Assembly (NCBI RefSeq): GCF_023805255.1
Contig: NZ_JAMSCK010000001.1
Coordinates: forward strand, 248,001-312,000
Length of the DNA: 64,000 bases
Direction of reading: 5' to 3'
DNA from: Gramella jeungdoensis
GTDB taxonomy: Bacteria > Bacteroidota > Bacteroidia > Flavobacteriales > Flavobacteriaceae
In this document: piece by piece, positions 9,065-17,452 of the stretch
Position numbering within the stretch: position 1 is the stretch's first letter
How the letters are laid out: the number at the start of each line of letters is the position of its first letter
Translations under genes and position numbers: made by a program
The notes under the pieces: generated by a model
Databases searched by the model: none
What the model saw: the letters and a program-made list of their open reading frames with translations, nothing else
Told to the model about the DNA's origin: nothing

Positions 9065-9517
9065 ATGAGATTGCAGTCTAGGGATTTTATTTTAGTGGCA
9101 TTGCAGGCAATTCTTTTTGTCCTGTATATATTCGATCTGCATATTCTCGACCTAAGTTTTCCTTCTATCGCAAAGAATGTGGCTCTCATTCTATCGATCT
9201 TCGGAGTTTTAATTTTTATGGTGGCCATTTTACAGCTAAATAAGAACCTATCTCCATTTCCCTCCCCGCGAAAAAATTCACAGCTGGTGAAAAATGGTTT
9301 ATATAAATATGTGAGACATCCCATTTATTCAGGAATTCTGATCGCACTCACAGGTTTTGCAATCTATACTTCTTCTGGATACAGAGTAATGCTGACTATA
9401 GTGTTATATATATTATTCGATATCAAATCAAATTATGAAGAAAAGCTTCTAACAAAACGTTATAAGGATTATAAAGAGTATCGAAGGAAGACCGGCAGGT
9501 TTTTTCCCAGGTTTTGA
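9065..9517 (+). CDS. Isoprenylcysteine carboxyl methyltransferase (ICMT/PEMT)-like membrane protein
   Basis: A 150-residue protein with about four transmembrane segments. The motif RHPIYSGILI (about 92-101) and the C-terminal EEKLLTKRYKDYKEY region are the hallmark SAM-binding and catalytic features of the ICMT/phospholipid methyltransferase family. Bacterial members methylate diverse lipid or small substrates; the target here is not deducible. It is monocistronic. Confidence 0.8.
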   Translation: MRLQSRDFILVALQAILFVLYIFDLHILDLSFPSIAKNVALILSIFGVLIFMVAILQLNKNLSPFPSPRKNSQLVKNGLYKYVRHPIYSGILIALTGFAIYTSSGYRVMLTIVLYILFDIKSNYEEKLLTKRYKDYKEYRRKTGRFFPRF

Positions 9518-9678
9518 CAAGAAAGATTCCGGAAGGCCAAAAAATGAATATATGCTGGCAGCAGCTGAGTAGAAGTAAAAAAATGTATTGGTCATTATTT
9601 CTTCACTGAAGGTGGAGGACCTAATTACTTAAATATAATTAGTAATTTTCTTTTCGGAGTCAAACCAATCAAACGTGA

Positions 9679-9819
9679 TCATTTGCAACTTACAATGAAC
9701 TAAAAACGCAGGTTGGATTTGAAATCATTAAAAATAGAGGGAACGTCATGGATGCTAAGGTCGCTGTTGATTATTCACTAACAGTTCTGTATCCTTGGGC
9801 GGGTATTATAACAAGTTAA
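9679..9819 (+). pseudogene. Remnant of a gamma-glutamyltranspeptidase gene
   Basis: No intact gene lies between 9518 and 9831. One frame ending in a TAA at 9817-9819 encodes GFEIIKNRGNVMDAKVAV followed by DYSLTVLYPWAGI, which matches the conserved N-terminal block of gamma-glutamyltranspeptidases (G-x-EIL-K-x-GGNAxDAAVAV, then a short segment with YPxAGNI). A cat-ttg-ca-act stretch at 9680-9690 resembles the family's HPLAT with a codon and a base lost. The signal peptide, the rest of the N-terminal domain and the whole catalytic C-terminal part are absent. This looks like a deletion scar; the identification rests on motif memory and not on an alignment. Confidence 0.55.
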
Positions 9820-9831
9820 AATCTAAGGATC

Positions 9832-11076
9832 TTGAAGAAAGTAATCGTCATTGGTGGAGGAATTATAGGACTTTGTTCCGCTTATTATCTACTAAAGGAA
9901 GGATATTCAGTTACTGTTATAGAAAAAGAGGATCTTACAAAAGGCGCATCGAATATCAATGCCGGTTTCATTGCTCCCAGCCATATCATTTCTTTAGCCT
10001 CTCCGGGAATGATCAATAAGGGGTTGAAAATGATGTGGAATAAGTCCAGTCCATTTTATATAAAACCGAGGTGGGATACGGAGTTCCTGGATTGGGCCTG
10101 GAAGTTTAAAAAATCATCAACCACTACAAAAGTGTCAAAATCAGTTCCTATACTCAAAGACTTGCTTTCTAAAAGCCAGGTCCTCTTTGAGGAATTGATC
10201 AGGGAAGTGGATTTTCCCATTCATTACGAAAAGAAAGGTCTATTATCGGTTTATAGCACCAATAAGACTGCTAAGGAAGAAATTGAAAAGGCCAGGAAAA
10301 TTAAGGCGGAAGGTCTGGAAGTAGATTTGCTTAACCGTGAGGAAATACTGGAGTTACAGCCGTCTCTTTCAGATAAGGTCACCGGGGCAGTACACTATAT
10401 CGATAATTCCCATGCAACTCCTAATACTTTCATGAGAAGCTTATATGAGTGGCTAAAGGGTGAGGGAGTCAAATTTAATCTGGAAGAAGAAGTATGTGAT
10501 TTCGAAAAACAAGGGGAGAAGCTGATTGGTGTTAAAACTGAAAAGGATTTCTATACCGCAGATGAATTTATTCTATGTGCCGGAAGTTGGACTGCAGCCC
10601 TAGCGAGAAAGCTTGATCTTAAAATAGTTTTGCAGGGAGGAAAAGGCTACAGTATTGACGCGTTTAACGAGAATAAAATTAGTATACCTACTATTTTATG
10701 TGAAGCAAAGGTAGCTGTGACCCCTATGGACGGCTTTACCAGATTTGCAGGGACCATGGAATTTTCCGGACAGAATGAGATTATCAGGGCCGAAAGGGTT
10801 AAAGCGATAGTCAAAGCTGCCACCACATATTATAAAGATGTCGAGATTTCCGAAGCGGAGATAAAAGCTGCCCGGTCCGGCCTTAGACCCGTGTCTCCAG
10901 ATGGTCTGCCCTATATTGGAAGACCTGGTAAATATCATAATCTTATTATTTCCACGGGTCACGCTATGATAGGATGGAGCCTGGGCCCGGTAACAGGTAA
11001 ATTGGTCAGTGATATAATAGCCTCAAAAAGAACCGAGGTGAATATGGAACCTTTCTCACCAGAAAGGCGGTTTTAA
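9832..11076 (+). CDS. FAD-dependent oxidoreductase, D-amino acid dehydrogenase (DadA)-like
   Basis: A 414-residue flavoprotein with the dinucleotide-binding motif VIVIGGGIIGLCSAYYL at the extreme N-terminus, which supports the TTG start at 9832 (AAGGA lies just before it). A C-terminal FAD motif RPVSPDGLPYIGRP followed by GHAMIGWSLGP is typical of the DAO/DadA family. Such enzymes oxidise D-amino acids, hydroxyproline epimers or related amines and pass electrons to the respiratory chain. The gene follows directly on the gamma-glutamyltranspeptidase remnant. Confidence 0.85.
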   Translation: MKKVIVIGGGIIGLCSAYYLLKEGYSVTVIEKEDLTKGASNINAGFIAPSHIISLASPGMINKGLKMMWNKSSPFYIKPRWDTEFLDWAWKFKKSSTTTKVSKSVPILKDLLSKSQVLFEELIREVDFPIHYEKKGLLSVYSTNKTAKEEIEKARKIKAEGLEVDLLNREEILELQPSLSDKVTGAVHYIDNSHATPNTFMRSLYEWLKGEGVKFNLEEEVCDFEKQGEKLIGVKTEKDFYTADEFILCAGSWTAALARKLDLKIVLQGGKGYSIDAFNENKISIPTILCEAKVAVTPMDGFTRFAGTMEFSGQNEIIRAERVKAIVKAATTYYKDVEISEAEIKAARSGLRPVSPDGLPYIGRPGKYHNLIISTGHAMIGWSLGPVTGKLVSDIIASKRTEVNMEPFSPERRF

Positions 11077-11082
11077 ATTAAA

Positions 11083-11097
11083 GTGGAGTCGGAGGGG
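11083..11097. repeat. 15-bp direct copy of the tmRNA 3' end (possible att-site remnant)
   Basis: GTGGAGTCGGAGGGG at 11083-11097 exactly repeats 11248-11262, the acceptor/T-arm end of ssrA. The two copies are in the same orientation, 165 bases apart, with only the tmRNA terminator and unrecognised sequence between. The 3' end of ssrA is a well-known target for integrases, so this could be a leftover attachment site; no integrase gene is present. Confidence 0.45.
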
Positions 11098-11178
11098 CTT
11101 TCGCCTGTGGCGGCTTACCCATTAAATTCAGTCCTGCAATTACAACTGCCCATCCCTGCGGTCAGGGTGCTTTAAACC

Positions 11179-11213
11179 AAAAAATCCTGCACGAATAAAT
11201 TCGGCAGGATTTC
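11179..11213 (-). terminator. Rho-independent terminator of ssrA
   Basis: Read on the minus strand, AAATCCTGC (11212-11204) pairs with GCAGGATTT (11190-11182), with an inner CGAAT/ATTCG extension, and is followed by a run of T. It lies about 35 bases past the tmRNA 3' end. Confidence 0.85.
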
Positions 11214-11248
11214 TCTGTTCTAAATCACAACGCAGTTGTGAATGATCG

Positions 11249-11645
11249 TGGAGTCGGAGGGGTTCGAACCCTCGTCCAAACAAGCAATTCAGCTGCTTTC
11301 TACACGTTTAGTCTTCAGTTGATTGTCGATGCAAAGCCGGTAGAAGACCACCAACTTTACACGTATCCTCGCTTAAATTTCAGGAACTCATCAAGGCCCT
11401 GAGCTCCCTATATTTACTTTATCGGTGCCTCTGATGTGGACGCCGTAAATCAAGGCTTCCACGAGACATCTTGGCTCCCTGTCTTACAGGGACTAAGAGT
11501 AACCTACTATGATTCGGTTACGCAGCCAAGGCGTAGTTATTCTCGCCGTTTAAAAAAGTCTGAAATATGAGATTTACGAGCTATATCCCAGCGCTCGACG
11601 TGCTTACAACTCAATTAGACTCGCTGTCAAAACCAAGTCGACCCC
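11249..11645 (-). ncRNA. ssrA: Transfer-messenger RNA (tmRNA)
   Basis: The minus strand from 11645 begins GGGGTCGACTTGGTTTTGACAG, the standard tmRNA 5' half of the tRNA-like domain. It ends with a T arm (GAGGG-TTCGAAC-CCCTC) and CGACTCC, which pairs with the 5' GGGGTCG as acceptor stem with one G-U pair. The following bases are ACGA, so the terminal CCA is not encoded. The tag reading frame at 11518-11547 encodes GENNYALAA and TAA, a tag typical of Flavobacteria. It rescues stalled ribosomes together with SmpB. The size of about 397 nt is normal for a one-piece tmRNA. Confidence 0.97.
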
Positions 11646-11691
11646 AGAATTTCAATGATCCTAGAAGGTGTATTTTTACCTTCAATCGGCT

Positions 11692-11721
11692 TCAAAGATA
11701 CATAATAAATTATATCTTTGA
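11692..11721. promoter_or_regulatory. Back-to-back divergent -7 boxes for ssrA and the dehydrogenase gene
   Basis: TCAAAGATA (11692-11700) and TATCTTTGA (11713-11721) form a perfect 9-base inverted repeat with a 12-base spacer. Each arm contains TATCTTTG, a Bacteroidota -7 box: the left one reads leftward toward ssrA, the right one reads rightward toward the gene starting at 11757. The two promoters would share their upstream DNA. No good TTTG -33 element is seen for either. Confidence 0.5.
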
Positions 11722-11756
11722 GACACTTCATAACTACACAAAAGCTATACCATAAT

Positions 11757-12980
11757 ATGATCAAATTTGCCCTTATCAAAGAGCGAAAGACACCACCAGA
11801 CAGACGGGTTGTTTTTTCTCCTAAGACCTTAAAGGAGGCGGCAGAAAAATTTCCGGAAGCAAGTTTCAAGATAGAGAGTTCTGATATTCGGATTTTTAGG
11901 GACGATGAATATAAGGCTGCCGGGTTTGAAGTAAGCGATGATGTGTCTGATTGTGATGTTTTATTAGGCGTAAAGGAAGTCCCTATTCCGGCGCTTATAG
12001 AGAACAAAAAGTATTTCTTTTTTTCGCATACAATCAAGAAACAGCCTTATAACAGGGATCTTTTGAGGGAAATATTAGAAAAGAACATCGAGCTCTATGA
12101 TCATGAGGTTATCATCGATCAGAAAGGCGCCCGGCTCATAGGTTTTGGCAGATATGCGGGACTGGTGGGTGCCTACAATGGAATTAGAGGAATAGGTCTA
12201 AAGGAAAAGCTTTTTGAACTCCCTAAAGCTGATAACCTACCAGATCTTGATGCCATGCTGGCAGAACTTGATAAAGTTGAAATTCCTGCTTATAAATTTG
12301 TGCTTACCGGAAGCGGAAAGGTCGCTCATGGTGCAAGGGAGATCCTTGAACATTTAAAAATAAAACAGGTAAAGCCGGATACCTATCTGGAAAACGAATT
12401 TGATGAACCGGTTTTCTGTCATATTGATGTGCTTGATTATGCAAAAAGAAAGGATGGAGCGACAGGTAGCCGTAAAGAGTTTTATAAGGTCCCTGAGAAT
12501 TATGATTCCGACTTCATGAAATTTTCCCAAACCAGCGATGTGTTTATTGCTGGGCATTTCTATGGTCAGGGAGCTCCTGTATTTTACTCAAAGGAAGATG
12601 TGAAACATAAAGATTTCCGCATAAAATATGTGGCAGATATCTCCTGTGATATAGCCGGTCCCATAGCAAGTACCATTAGACCTTCAACCATTGCCGATCC
12701 GTTTTACGGCTATGATCCCGAAACCGGTTCAGAAACAGCTTTTATGGATCCTAAATCCATAGCAGTGATGGCAGTAGATAACCTTCCCTGTGAATTGCCT
12801 AAAGATGCGAGTGAAGGATTTGGAGAGATGTTTCTGGAAAATGTGATGCCGGCTTTCTTTAATGATGATAAAGAGGGTATTTTAGGAAGGGCGAGGATGA
12901 CAAAAGATGGAAAACTTACTCCGTTATATTCCTATTTACAAGATTATGTAAAGGGTAAGGAAATTGAAGAGGCTGAGTAA
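11757..12980 (+). CDS. Saccharopine dehydrogenase (L-lysine-forming)/alanine dehydrogenase-like NAD(P) oxidoreductase
   Basis: A 407-residue enzyme starting at the ATG at 11757 (a longer frame from 11718 would begin at the promoter box). The N-terminus IKFALIKERKTPPDRRVVFSP has the substrate-domain pattern of the AlaDh/PNT and LYS1 families, and VLTGSGKVAHGAREIL near residue 182 is the nucleotide-binding loop. Bacteroidota members are usually labelled saccharopine dehydrogenase-like; the true substrate, lysine-saccharopine or another amino/keto acid, is not settled by sequence. No partner lysine-degradation gene is adjacent. Confidence 0.8.
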   Translation: MIKFALIKERKTPPDRRVVFSPKTLKEAAEKFPEASFKIESSDIRIFRDDEYKAAGFEVSDDVSDCDVLLGVKEVPIPALIENKKYFFFSHTIKKQPYNRDLLREILEKNIELYDHEVIIDQKGARLIGFGRYAGLVGAYNGIRGIGLKEKLFELPKADNLPDLDAMLAELDKVEIPAYKFVLTGSGKVAHGAREILEHLKIKQVKPDTYLENEFDEPVFCHIDVLDYAKRKDGATGSRKEFYKVPENYDSDFMKFSQTSDVFIAGHFYGQGAPVFYSKEDVKHKDFRIKYVADISCDIAGPIASTIRPSTIADPFYGYDPETGSETAFMDPKSIAVMAVDNLPCELPKDASEGFGEMFLENVMPAFFNDDKEGILGRARMTKDGKLTPLYSYLQDYVKGKEIEEAE

Positions 12981-12986
12981 TTCATA

Positions 12987-14603
12987 TTATCCTTTCCTCC
13001 TTTTATTTTCATATAGCTGGATGTAATAGTTATCCAGCTCCCTGGAATCTTTATATTTTTTCCGCAATTCGATGAGTTTCGTTTTAAGTTCCTTTACAAC
13101 ATCCTGGTATTCCGGATCGTTATACACGTTGTTGAGTTCCTGTTTATCCTTCTTTCTATCATAAAGCTCCCAGTAATCACGATCGTAATAAAAATGTATC
13201 AGTTTATAGTCTTTGGTTGCAATACCATAATGTCTCTTTACAGCGTGTTCTCCCGGATATTCGTAATAATGGTAGTACACAGCCTCCCTGTCCCATTTCT
13301 CCTTTTCTCCTTTTAAAAGCGGAACCAGACTTTTGCCCTGCATGTCTTCAGGAGCTTCTACACCTGCAATCTCAAGGAATGTTTGTGCAAAATCGAGGTT
13401 CTGAACCATCTCGTCTTCTGTAGTGCCAGGAGTTATCTTATTTGGCCATTTGATGAGTAAAGGTGTTTTAAATGATTCGTCATACATGAATCGCTTATCA
13501 AACCAGCCATGTTCTCCAAGATAAAAACCCTGGTCTGAAGTATAGACTACGATCGTATTTTCGTCAAGATCATTTTCCTTCAGGTAATCGAGTACCCGGC
13601 CCACATTTTCATCAACCGCCGCGATGGTACCAAGGTAATCCTGCATATAGCGCTGATATTTCCAGACCATAAGGGTGGAATCGTTCATGGTAGGATAATT
13701 CTTTGCAAATTCACGATCTATAGGCCCATAAACTGCATCCCAGCTCGCTTTCTGCTTCGGGGTCATTCTTTTTGTCCTGTCTATAAACCTTCTCTCTTTG
13801 ATATCAAGTTCATCTACTGTTTCCTTAGTGATCTTATTATCATAAGAAATGAGCATGTGATCCAGGATATTCATTTCCGCAGTTTTTGCGGCTACGCCCC
13901 TGTTTTTATAGTCATCAAAAAGGGTTTCAGGCAGAGGGAATTCTTTTTTAGTAAATTCTTTATAATGTCTTTCAGCAGGTAACCAGGAGCGATGAGGGGC
14001 CTTATGAAGGTACATCAGTAAAAAGGGTTTGTTTTTTTGCCTTCTGTTATCAAGCCAGTCGATCGTGAGATCTGTTATAATATCGGTAACATATCCAGTA
14101 ATGGTGGTGTCGCCTTTATTGGTATGGAACTTTGGGTTATAATATCTTCCCTGACCTGGAAGTATTTTGAATTCATCAAATCCTTTAGGATTGTTACCGA
14201 AATGAAGCTTTCCGAACATGGCTGTTTGATAACCTGCTTTCTGAAGGATCTGCGGGAAGGTTACATTGGTAGTGTCGAAGGGATGAAGATTATCTATTTT
14301 TCCGTTAATATGAGTATGTTTACCAGTTAAAATTGTGGCTCTGGAAGGTGCGCAAATAGAGTTGGTCACACTGGCATTGGTAAAGAGCATACCTTCACTG
14401 GCAATTCTGTCAATATTGGGGGTTTTTATAAGTTTATCGCTATATGCGCTAATGGCCTGGTATGCATGATCATCGGCCATCATAAAAACTATATTTGGTC
14501 GTTTGGGACTTTCGGTGGTATCTTCGTTTTTAACCGTTTTACAGGAAATAATTGAAATAAGTAGAATACCAAAAAGAATAATGTTTATTCGGAAGGATGA
14601 CAT
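12987..14603 (-). CDS. Lipoprotein sulfatase (formylglycine-dependent)
   Basis: A 538-residue type I sulfatase. The signal ends in a lipobox (IISC, Cys21). Metal ligands are in FMMADDH (Asp44-Asp45), and the modified residue is Cys84 in CAPSR (84-88), the CxPxR signature converted to formylglycine by a maturase. GKHTH and HKAPHRSW, and later TSDQGFYLGEHG, complete the active site. It probably removes sulfate from polysaccharide fragments or glycosaminoglycan-like substrates outside the cytoplasm. No glycoside hydrolase, SusCD pair or maturase is adjacent, so it is outside a typical polysaccharide utilisation locus. Confidence 0.9.
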   Translation of the reverse strand: MSSFRINIILFGILLISIISCKTVKNEDTTESPKRPNIVFMMADDHAYQAISAYSDKLIKTPNIDRIASEGMLFTNASVTNSICAPSRATILTGKHTHINGKIDNLHPFDTTNVTFPQILQKAGYQTAMFGKLHFGNNPKGFDEFKILPGQGRYYNPKFHTNKGDTTITGYVTDIITDLTIDWLDNRRQKNKPFLLMYLHKAPHRSWLPAERHYKEFTKKEFPLPETLFDDYKNRGVAAKTAEMNILDHMLISYDNKITKETVDELDIKERRFIDRTKRMTPKQKASWDAVYGPIDREFAKNYPTMNDSTLMVWKYQRYMQDYLGTIAAVDENVGRVLDYLKENDLDENTIVVYTSDQGFYLGEHGWFDKRFMYDESFKTPLLIKWPNKITPGTTEDEMVQNLDFAQTFLEIAGVEAPEDMQGKSLVPLLKGEKEKWDREAVYYHYYEYPGEHAVKRHYGIATKDYKLIHFYYDRDYWELYDRKKDKQELNNVYNDPEYQDVVKELKTKLIELRKKYKDSRELDNYYIQLYENKRRKG

Positions 14604-14666
14604 CGATCAGGATTTTAATAAGAATATCGAATATATACAAAATACGTAAAAAGTACATTTATTAGT

Positions 14667-15497
14667 ATGAGAAAAGAACCCCTACTTATATTACTTGGTT
14701 TATTTCTAAGTCTCAATGCTGTGGCGCAGGTAAACCTCATGACTTACAATATCAAATATGCCAACGAAAATGATGGAGATAACAGCTGGTCCAAGCGCAA
14801 GGACTTTATTACAAATCAGCTGAAATTCTACGAACCTGATATTTTCGGAGTTCAGGAGGCAGTACTCGGGCAGCTTAATCATTTCACCTCACAGCTTAAT
14901 GGATATGAGTTCATAGGAGAGGGTCGCGATGGTGGGGATGAAGGAGAATTTAGTGCCATTCTTTACAAGATCGGTAAATTTGACGTGCTGATTTCCGGTA
15001 CCTTCTGGCTGGCAAAAGATATTACCAAACCATCTAAAGGCTGGGATGCAGCATTTCCGCGTATATGCACTTATGCATTATTTGAGGAAAAAGGATCCGG
15101 TAAAAAATTCTGGGTTTTCAATACTCATTTCGATCACAGGGGGAAAAAGGCAAGACGGGAAAGTGCAAAGCTTATCTTAAATAAAATAGAGCAGATCAAC
15201 ACCGCTGGGCTTCCGGCTATACTCATGGGAGATCTTAACCTTGAGCCCGATACAAAACCTATTCAGTTAATATCTGGAGAGTTGAAGGACTCCAGGAAAA
15301 TTGCCAAAAATGTAGCATTTGGTTCAGTGGGAACTTTTAACGGCTATAAATTTCATGAGCCGGTAACTCGAAGGATCGATTATATTTTTGTGAACGATAA
15401 GGTTGAGGTTTTGAAATATGGAGTACTTACCGATTCAAAAGATCAGAAATACCCATCAGATCATTTCCCTGTTCTGATTACGGCAGAACTGGAGTAA
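14667..15497 (+). CDS. Secreted endonuclease/exonuclease/phosphatase (EEP) family hydrolase
   Basis: A 276-residue protein with a signal peptide (LLILLGLFLSLNAVAQ). The EEP catalytic signatures are present in order: MTYNIKYAN (about 25-33), GVQEA with the metal-binding Glu, NTHFDH, GDLN with Asp/Asn, and the C-terminal SDHFPV. The family includes nucleases, sphingomyelinases and phosphoinositide phosphatases; a secreted phosphodiesterase is the safe call. Its last 37 bases overlap the convergent membrane-protein gene. Confidence 0.85.
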   Translation: MRKEPLLILLGLFLSLNAVAQVNLMTYNIKYANENDGDNSWSKRKDFITNQLKFYEPDIFGVQEAVLGQLNHFTSQLNGYEFIGEGRDGGDEGEFSAILYKIGKFDVLISGTFWLAKDITKPSKGWDAAFPRICTYALFEEKGSGKKFWVFNTHFDHRGKKARRESAKLILNKIEQINTAGLPAILMGDLNLEPDTKPIQLISGELKDSRKIAKNVAFGSVGTFNGYKFHEPVTRRIDYIFVNDKVEVLKYGVLTDSKDQKYPSDHFPVLITAELE

Positions 15498-15862
15498 AAT
15501 TCTATAGCTGCAGTACATATGATTCCCAGACTATAGGCGAGTAGGTCCCATGTTGAAAAACTGCTGCCCAGTACTATCATTACAGGTTCCGGCGGCTGGT
15601 ACTGCATTACTTTTACGATATTGATGATCTGGAAGAATTCAACGGCAAAAGAAAATATCAGAACGATCAGCAGTCCTTTGATTACTGAAATATTCAATAT
15701 AGCCATTAAAAAACAATAGATCAGGATGACTACAAGGAAATCGCCGACGTAGGGCCTGACAAAATCATCCCTTACATATTTCGCGATGAGAATTTCGATG
15801 ATCAGGAGGATTACAAATCCCAGAAAGTAATTAAGCCGGTTATTTCGATTTAGTCTTTTCAT
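15461..15862 (-). CDS. DUF2809 family small membrane protein
   Basis: A 133-residue protein with four predicted membrane segments and the family motif VEFFQ near the middle plus a STWDLLAYSLG segment, as in DUF2809 proteins. The function is unknown. It is convergent with, and overlaps by 37 bases, the end of the EEP hydrolase gene. It lies 55 bases downstream of the DoxX-like gene and may be read through from it. Confidence 0.75.
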   Translation of the reverse strand: MKRLNRNNRLNYFLGFVILLIIEILIAKYVRDDFVRPYVGDFLVVILIYCFLMAILNISVIKGLLIVLIFSFAVEFFQIINIVKVMQYQPPEPVMIVLGSSFSTWDLLAYSLGIICTAAIEFYSSSAVIRTGK

Positions 15863-15917
15863 TCTGAAATTGAAAAATATGATTTTTTGTGATTCCGCAA
15901 CCCAAAAATTCAGTCAT

Positions 15918-16640
15918 TTATTTTTGAACAGTTCTGCCATACTTCTCCAGGCACTGGTTCAGTGAACCGCCTTCTTCGTGTATGCATTCACAAAAATGGT
16001 TGCAGGCTACAGCATCACTACTTTCAGGGCATTGAGCCTGGCAGTCTGAAATATGATTACGGGGCATCAGGGCTTTTAAATTTACCAGAATGATAATAGA
16101 AACGGTGACTGCCAGGCTTAGAAATATTCCCCCGAAAAACTTAAAAGGAAATTCTCTGGAATTACTGTTAGAATCAGGCAGCATCTGTCTGATCGTTGAC
16201 CTTTTAAACGGTAAGATGAACTTCCACCGGTGATAATCCCAGCAGATCAGATAAAGATTCGCCATTACCATAAGTGGAGATGTAAGGATAGAACCATCAA
16301 ACCTAACCGCCAGGGAAAGGATACAGATGTTCAGGATAATTGGGAAATAGATAAGAGCACCAAGTAGTGCAGTCCTTGGGATCAATAATAGAATTCCTGC
16401 CAGCATTTGAAGGATGCCAATGAAGGTATAATAGTAGCCCGTATGGAATAAGGCTTCTAAATAATGACCCATGGGATGGTTGTTGGAAAGCGATGTGAAA
16501 CGCTCACCATTGACTTTCACAAAGCCTGCAAAAATAAATGCATATGCCAGGGCTATGCGTAGAAAAACAGTAAAATAGCCAGCCCATCGGTTCCTTCTTA
16601 TATTGGCATGGAACTGGTCAAATATGGTAGTAATGTTCAT
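15918..16640 (-). CDS. DoxX-like membrane protein with a cysteine-rich tail
   Basis: A 240-residue protein. Residues 20-150 hold four hydrophobic segments with the DoxX-type pattern (LRIALAYAFIFAGFVKVNG and a QMLAGILLLIPRTA segment). A fifth membrane segment lies near 170-190, followed by a short tail with six cysteines (DCQAQCPE, ACNHFCECIH, NQCLEK). DoxX-like proteins are inner-membrane proteins of uncertain, sometimes redox-linked, function. The cysteine spacing suggests disulfides or metal binding outside the membrane. It is the last gene of the cluster that starts at 20316. Confidence 0.7.
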   Translation of the reverse strand: MNITTIFDQFHANIRRNRWAGYFTVFLRIALAYAFIFAGFVKVNGERFTSLSNNHPMGHYLEALFHTGYYYTFIGILQMLAGILLLIPRTALLGALIYFPIILNICILSLAVRFDGSILTSPLMVMANLYLICWDYHRWKFILPFKRSTIRQMLPDSNSNSREFPFKFFGGIFLSLAVTVSIIILVNLKALMPRNHISDCQAQCPESSDAVACNHFCECIHEEGGSLNQCLEKYGRTVQK

Positions 16641-16671
16641 TTATTGGATAGGTTATATTGGGAATGGAATT

Positions 16672-17442
16672 TCAGGTAGTTATGCGATCCAGCGATCTGA
16701 TCTCTTTCTTATAGTCCGATGGAAGAATAAGCGATTTCAGTAATTTATCCAGATGAAAACTCCTGCTGAATTTGTATATTATAATTATGGGTTTTAGCAA
16801 CGTCAGCCGATTTAAGCCCAGCATCTTTCTTACGGTTTTGGGAGTAATAAGTTTCTGGGTTTCAATCAGGAGGTTATACCTTATAAAACCCAGATGCTTT
16901 CTGTATTGGGAATAAAGATCTTCTGTGTATTTTCCATAGTATAAGTGTTTCTCCATGTGTTGTTCCCGCATTCTTTCAAAATGAGTGAAATTTTCGGGAA
17001 GTTCTTTGATGCCCATTTGGCGACCCACCTCATGGAAAACTTTAAAGACCTCTTCCTTTTCTTCAATCTTTAATAGTCGTTCCAGGATTTCAAAGGATCG
17101 GATAGAATAATCGATCAACATAAATAGTACATCTCGGTAAGCCCAGTCAGGAATATTTTTTCCGCGTTTATTTTCTACTGAAGAATGGATATGGTTCATC
17201 CTTTCAATAGTCATAATGGCCGAATGTTTATCGGAAAAAACTATTTCCCTGGCATAGGAAACCGTGGAGAATAACCTTCCGAGCGGATCTTTTGGGAGCT
17301 TTCCTGTAAAATAGAGCCAGTCTACCGCCTTGTTAAGGGCAAATTCTGCCGAGGCTCCCGCGAAAATGAACAGGATCGTATCACTTTTACCCCAGATCTC
17401 CCTGACGATCGAATCTTTAGCTACAAAATTTTCCTTCTCCAT
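16672..17442 (-). CDS. MpaB/latex-clearing-protein-like oxygenase domain protein (DUF2236)
   Basis: A 256-residue helical protein. The N-terminal half, with VREIWGKSD, FAGASAEFALNKAVDWLYFTGKLPKDP and ERMNHIHSSVE segments, matches the pattern of the ER-bound oxygenase mpaB / rubber oxygenase catalytic domain (DUF2236). Characterised relatives are b-type heme oxygenases that cleave isoprenoid or fatty chains. The His residues in MNHIHS fit a heme or metal pocket, but this is inference. It sits 10 bases after a small membrane-protein gene in the regulator-led cluster. Confidence 0.7.
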   Translation of the reverse strand: MEKENFVAKDSIVREIWGKSDTILFIFAGASAEFALNKAVDWLYFTGKLPKDPLGRLFSTVSYAREIVFSDKHSAIMTIERMNHIHSSVENKRGKNIPDWAYRDVLFMLIDYSIRSFEILERLLKIEEKEEVFKVFHEVGRQMGIKELPENFTHFERMREQHMEKHLYYGKYTEDLYSQYRKHLGFIRYNLLIETQKLITPKTVRKMLGLNRLTLLKPIIIIYKFSRSFHLDKLLKSLILPSDYKKEIRSLDRITT

Positions 17443-17452
17443 GATTTCAGTT

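Noticed and set aside
9007-9324. Minus-strand open frame of about 105 codons opposite the ICMT-like gene
   Set aside because: The plus-strand frame has the RHPIYSG family motif and membrane segments; the minus-strand one has no recognisable features.
11567-11755. Possible short plus-strand coding frame over the tmRNA 5' end
   Set aside because: It lies over the tmRNA tRNA-like domain and its promoter and has no protein-like composition.
12987-14603. Sulfatase as part of a polysaccharide utilisation locus
   Set aside because: No SusC/SusD pair, glycoside hydrolase or sulfatase maturase gene is nearby.
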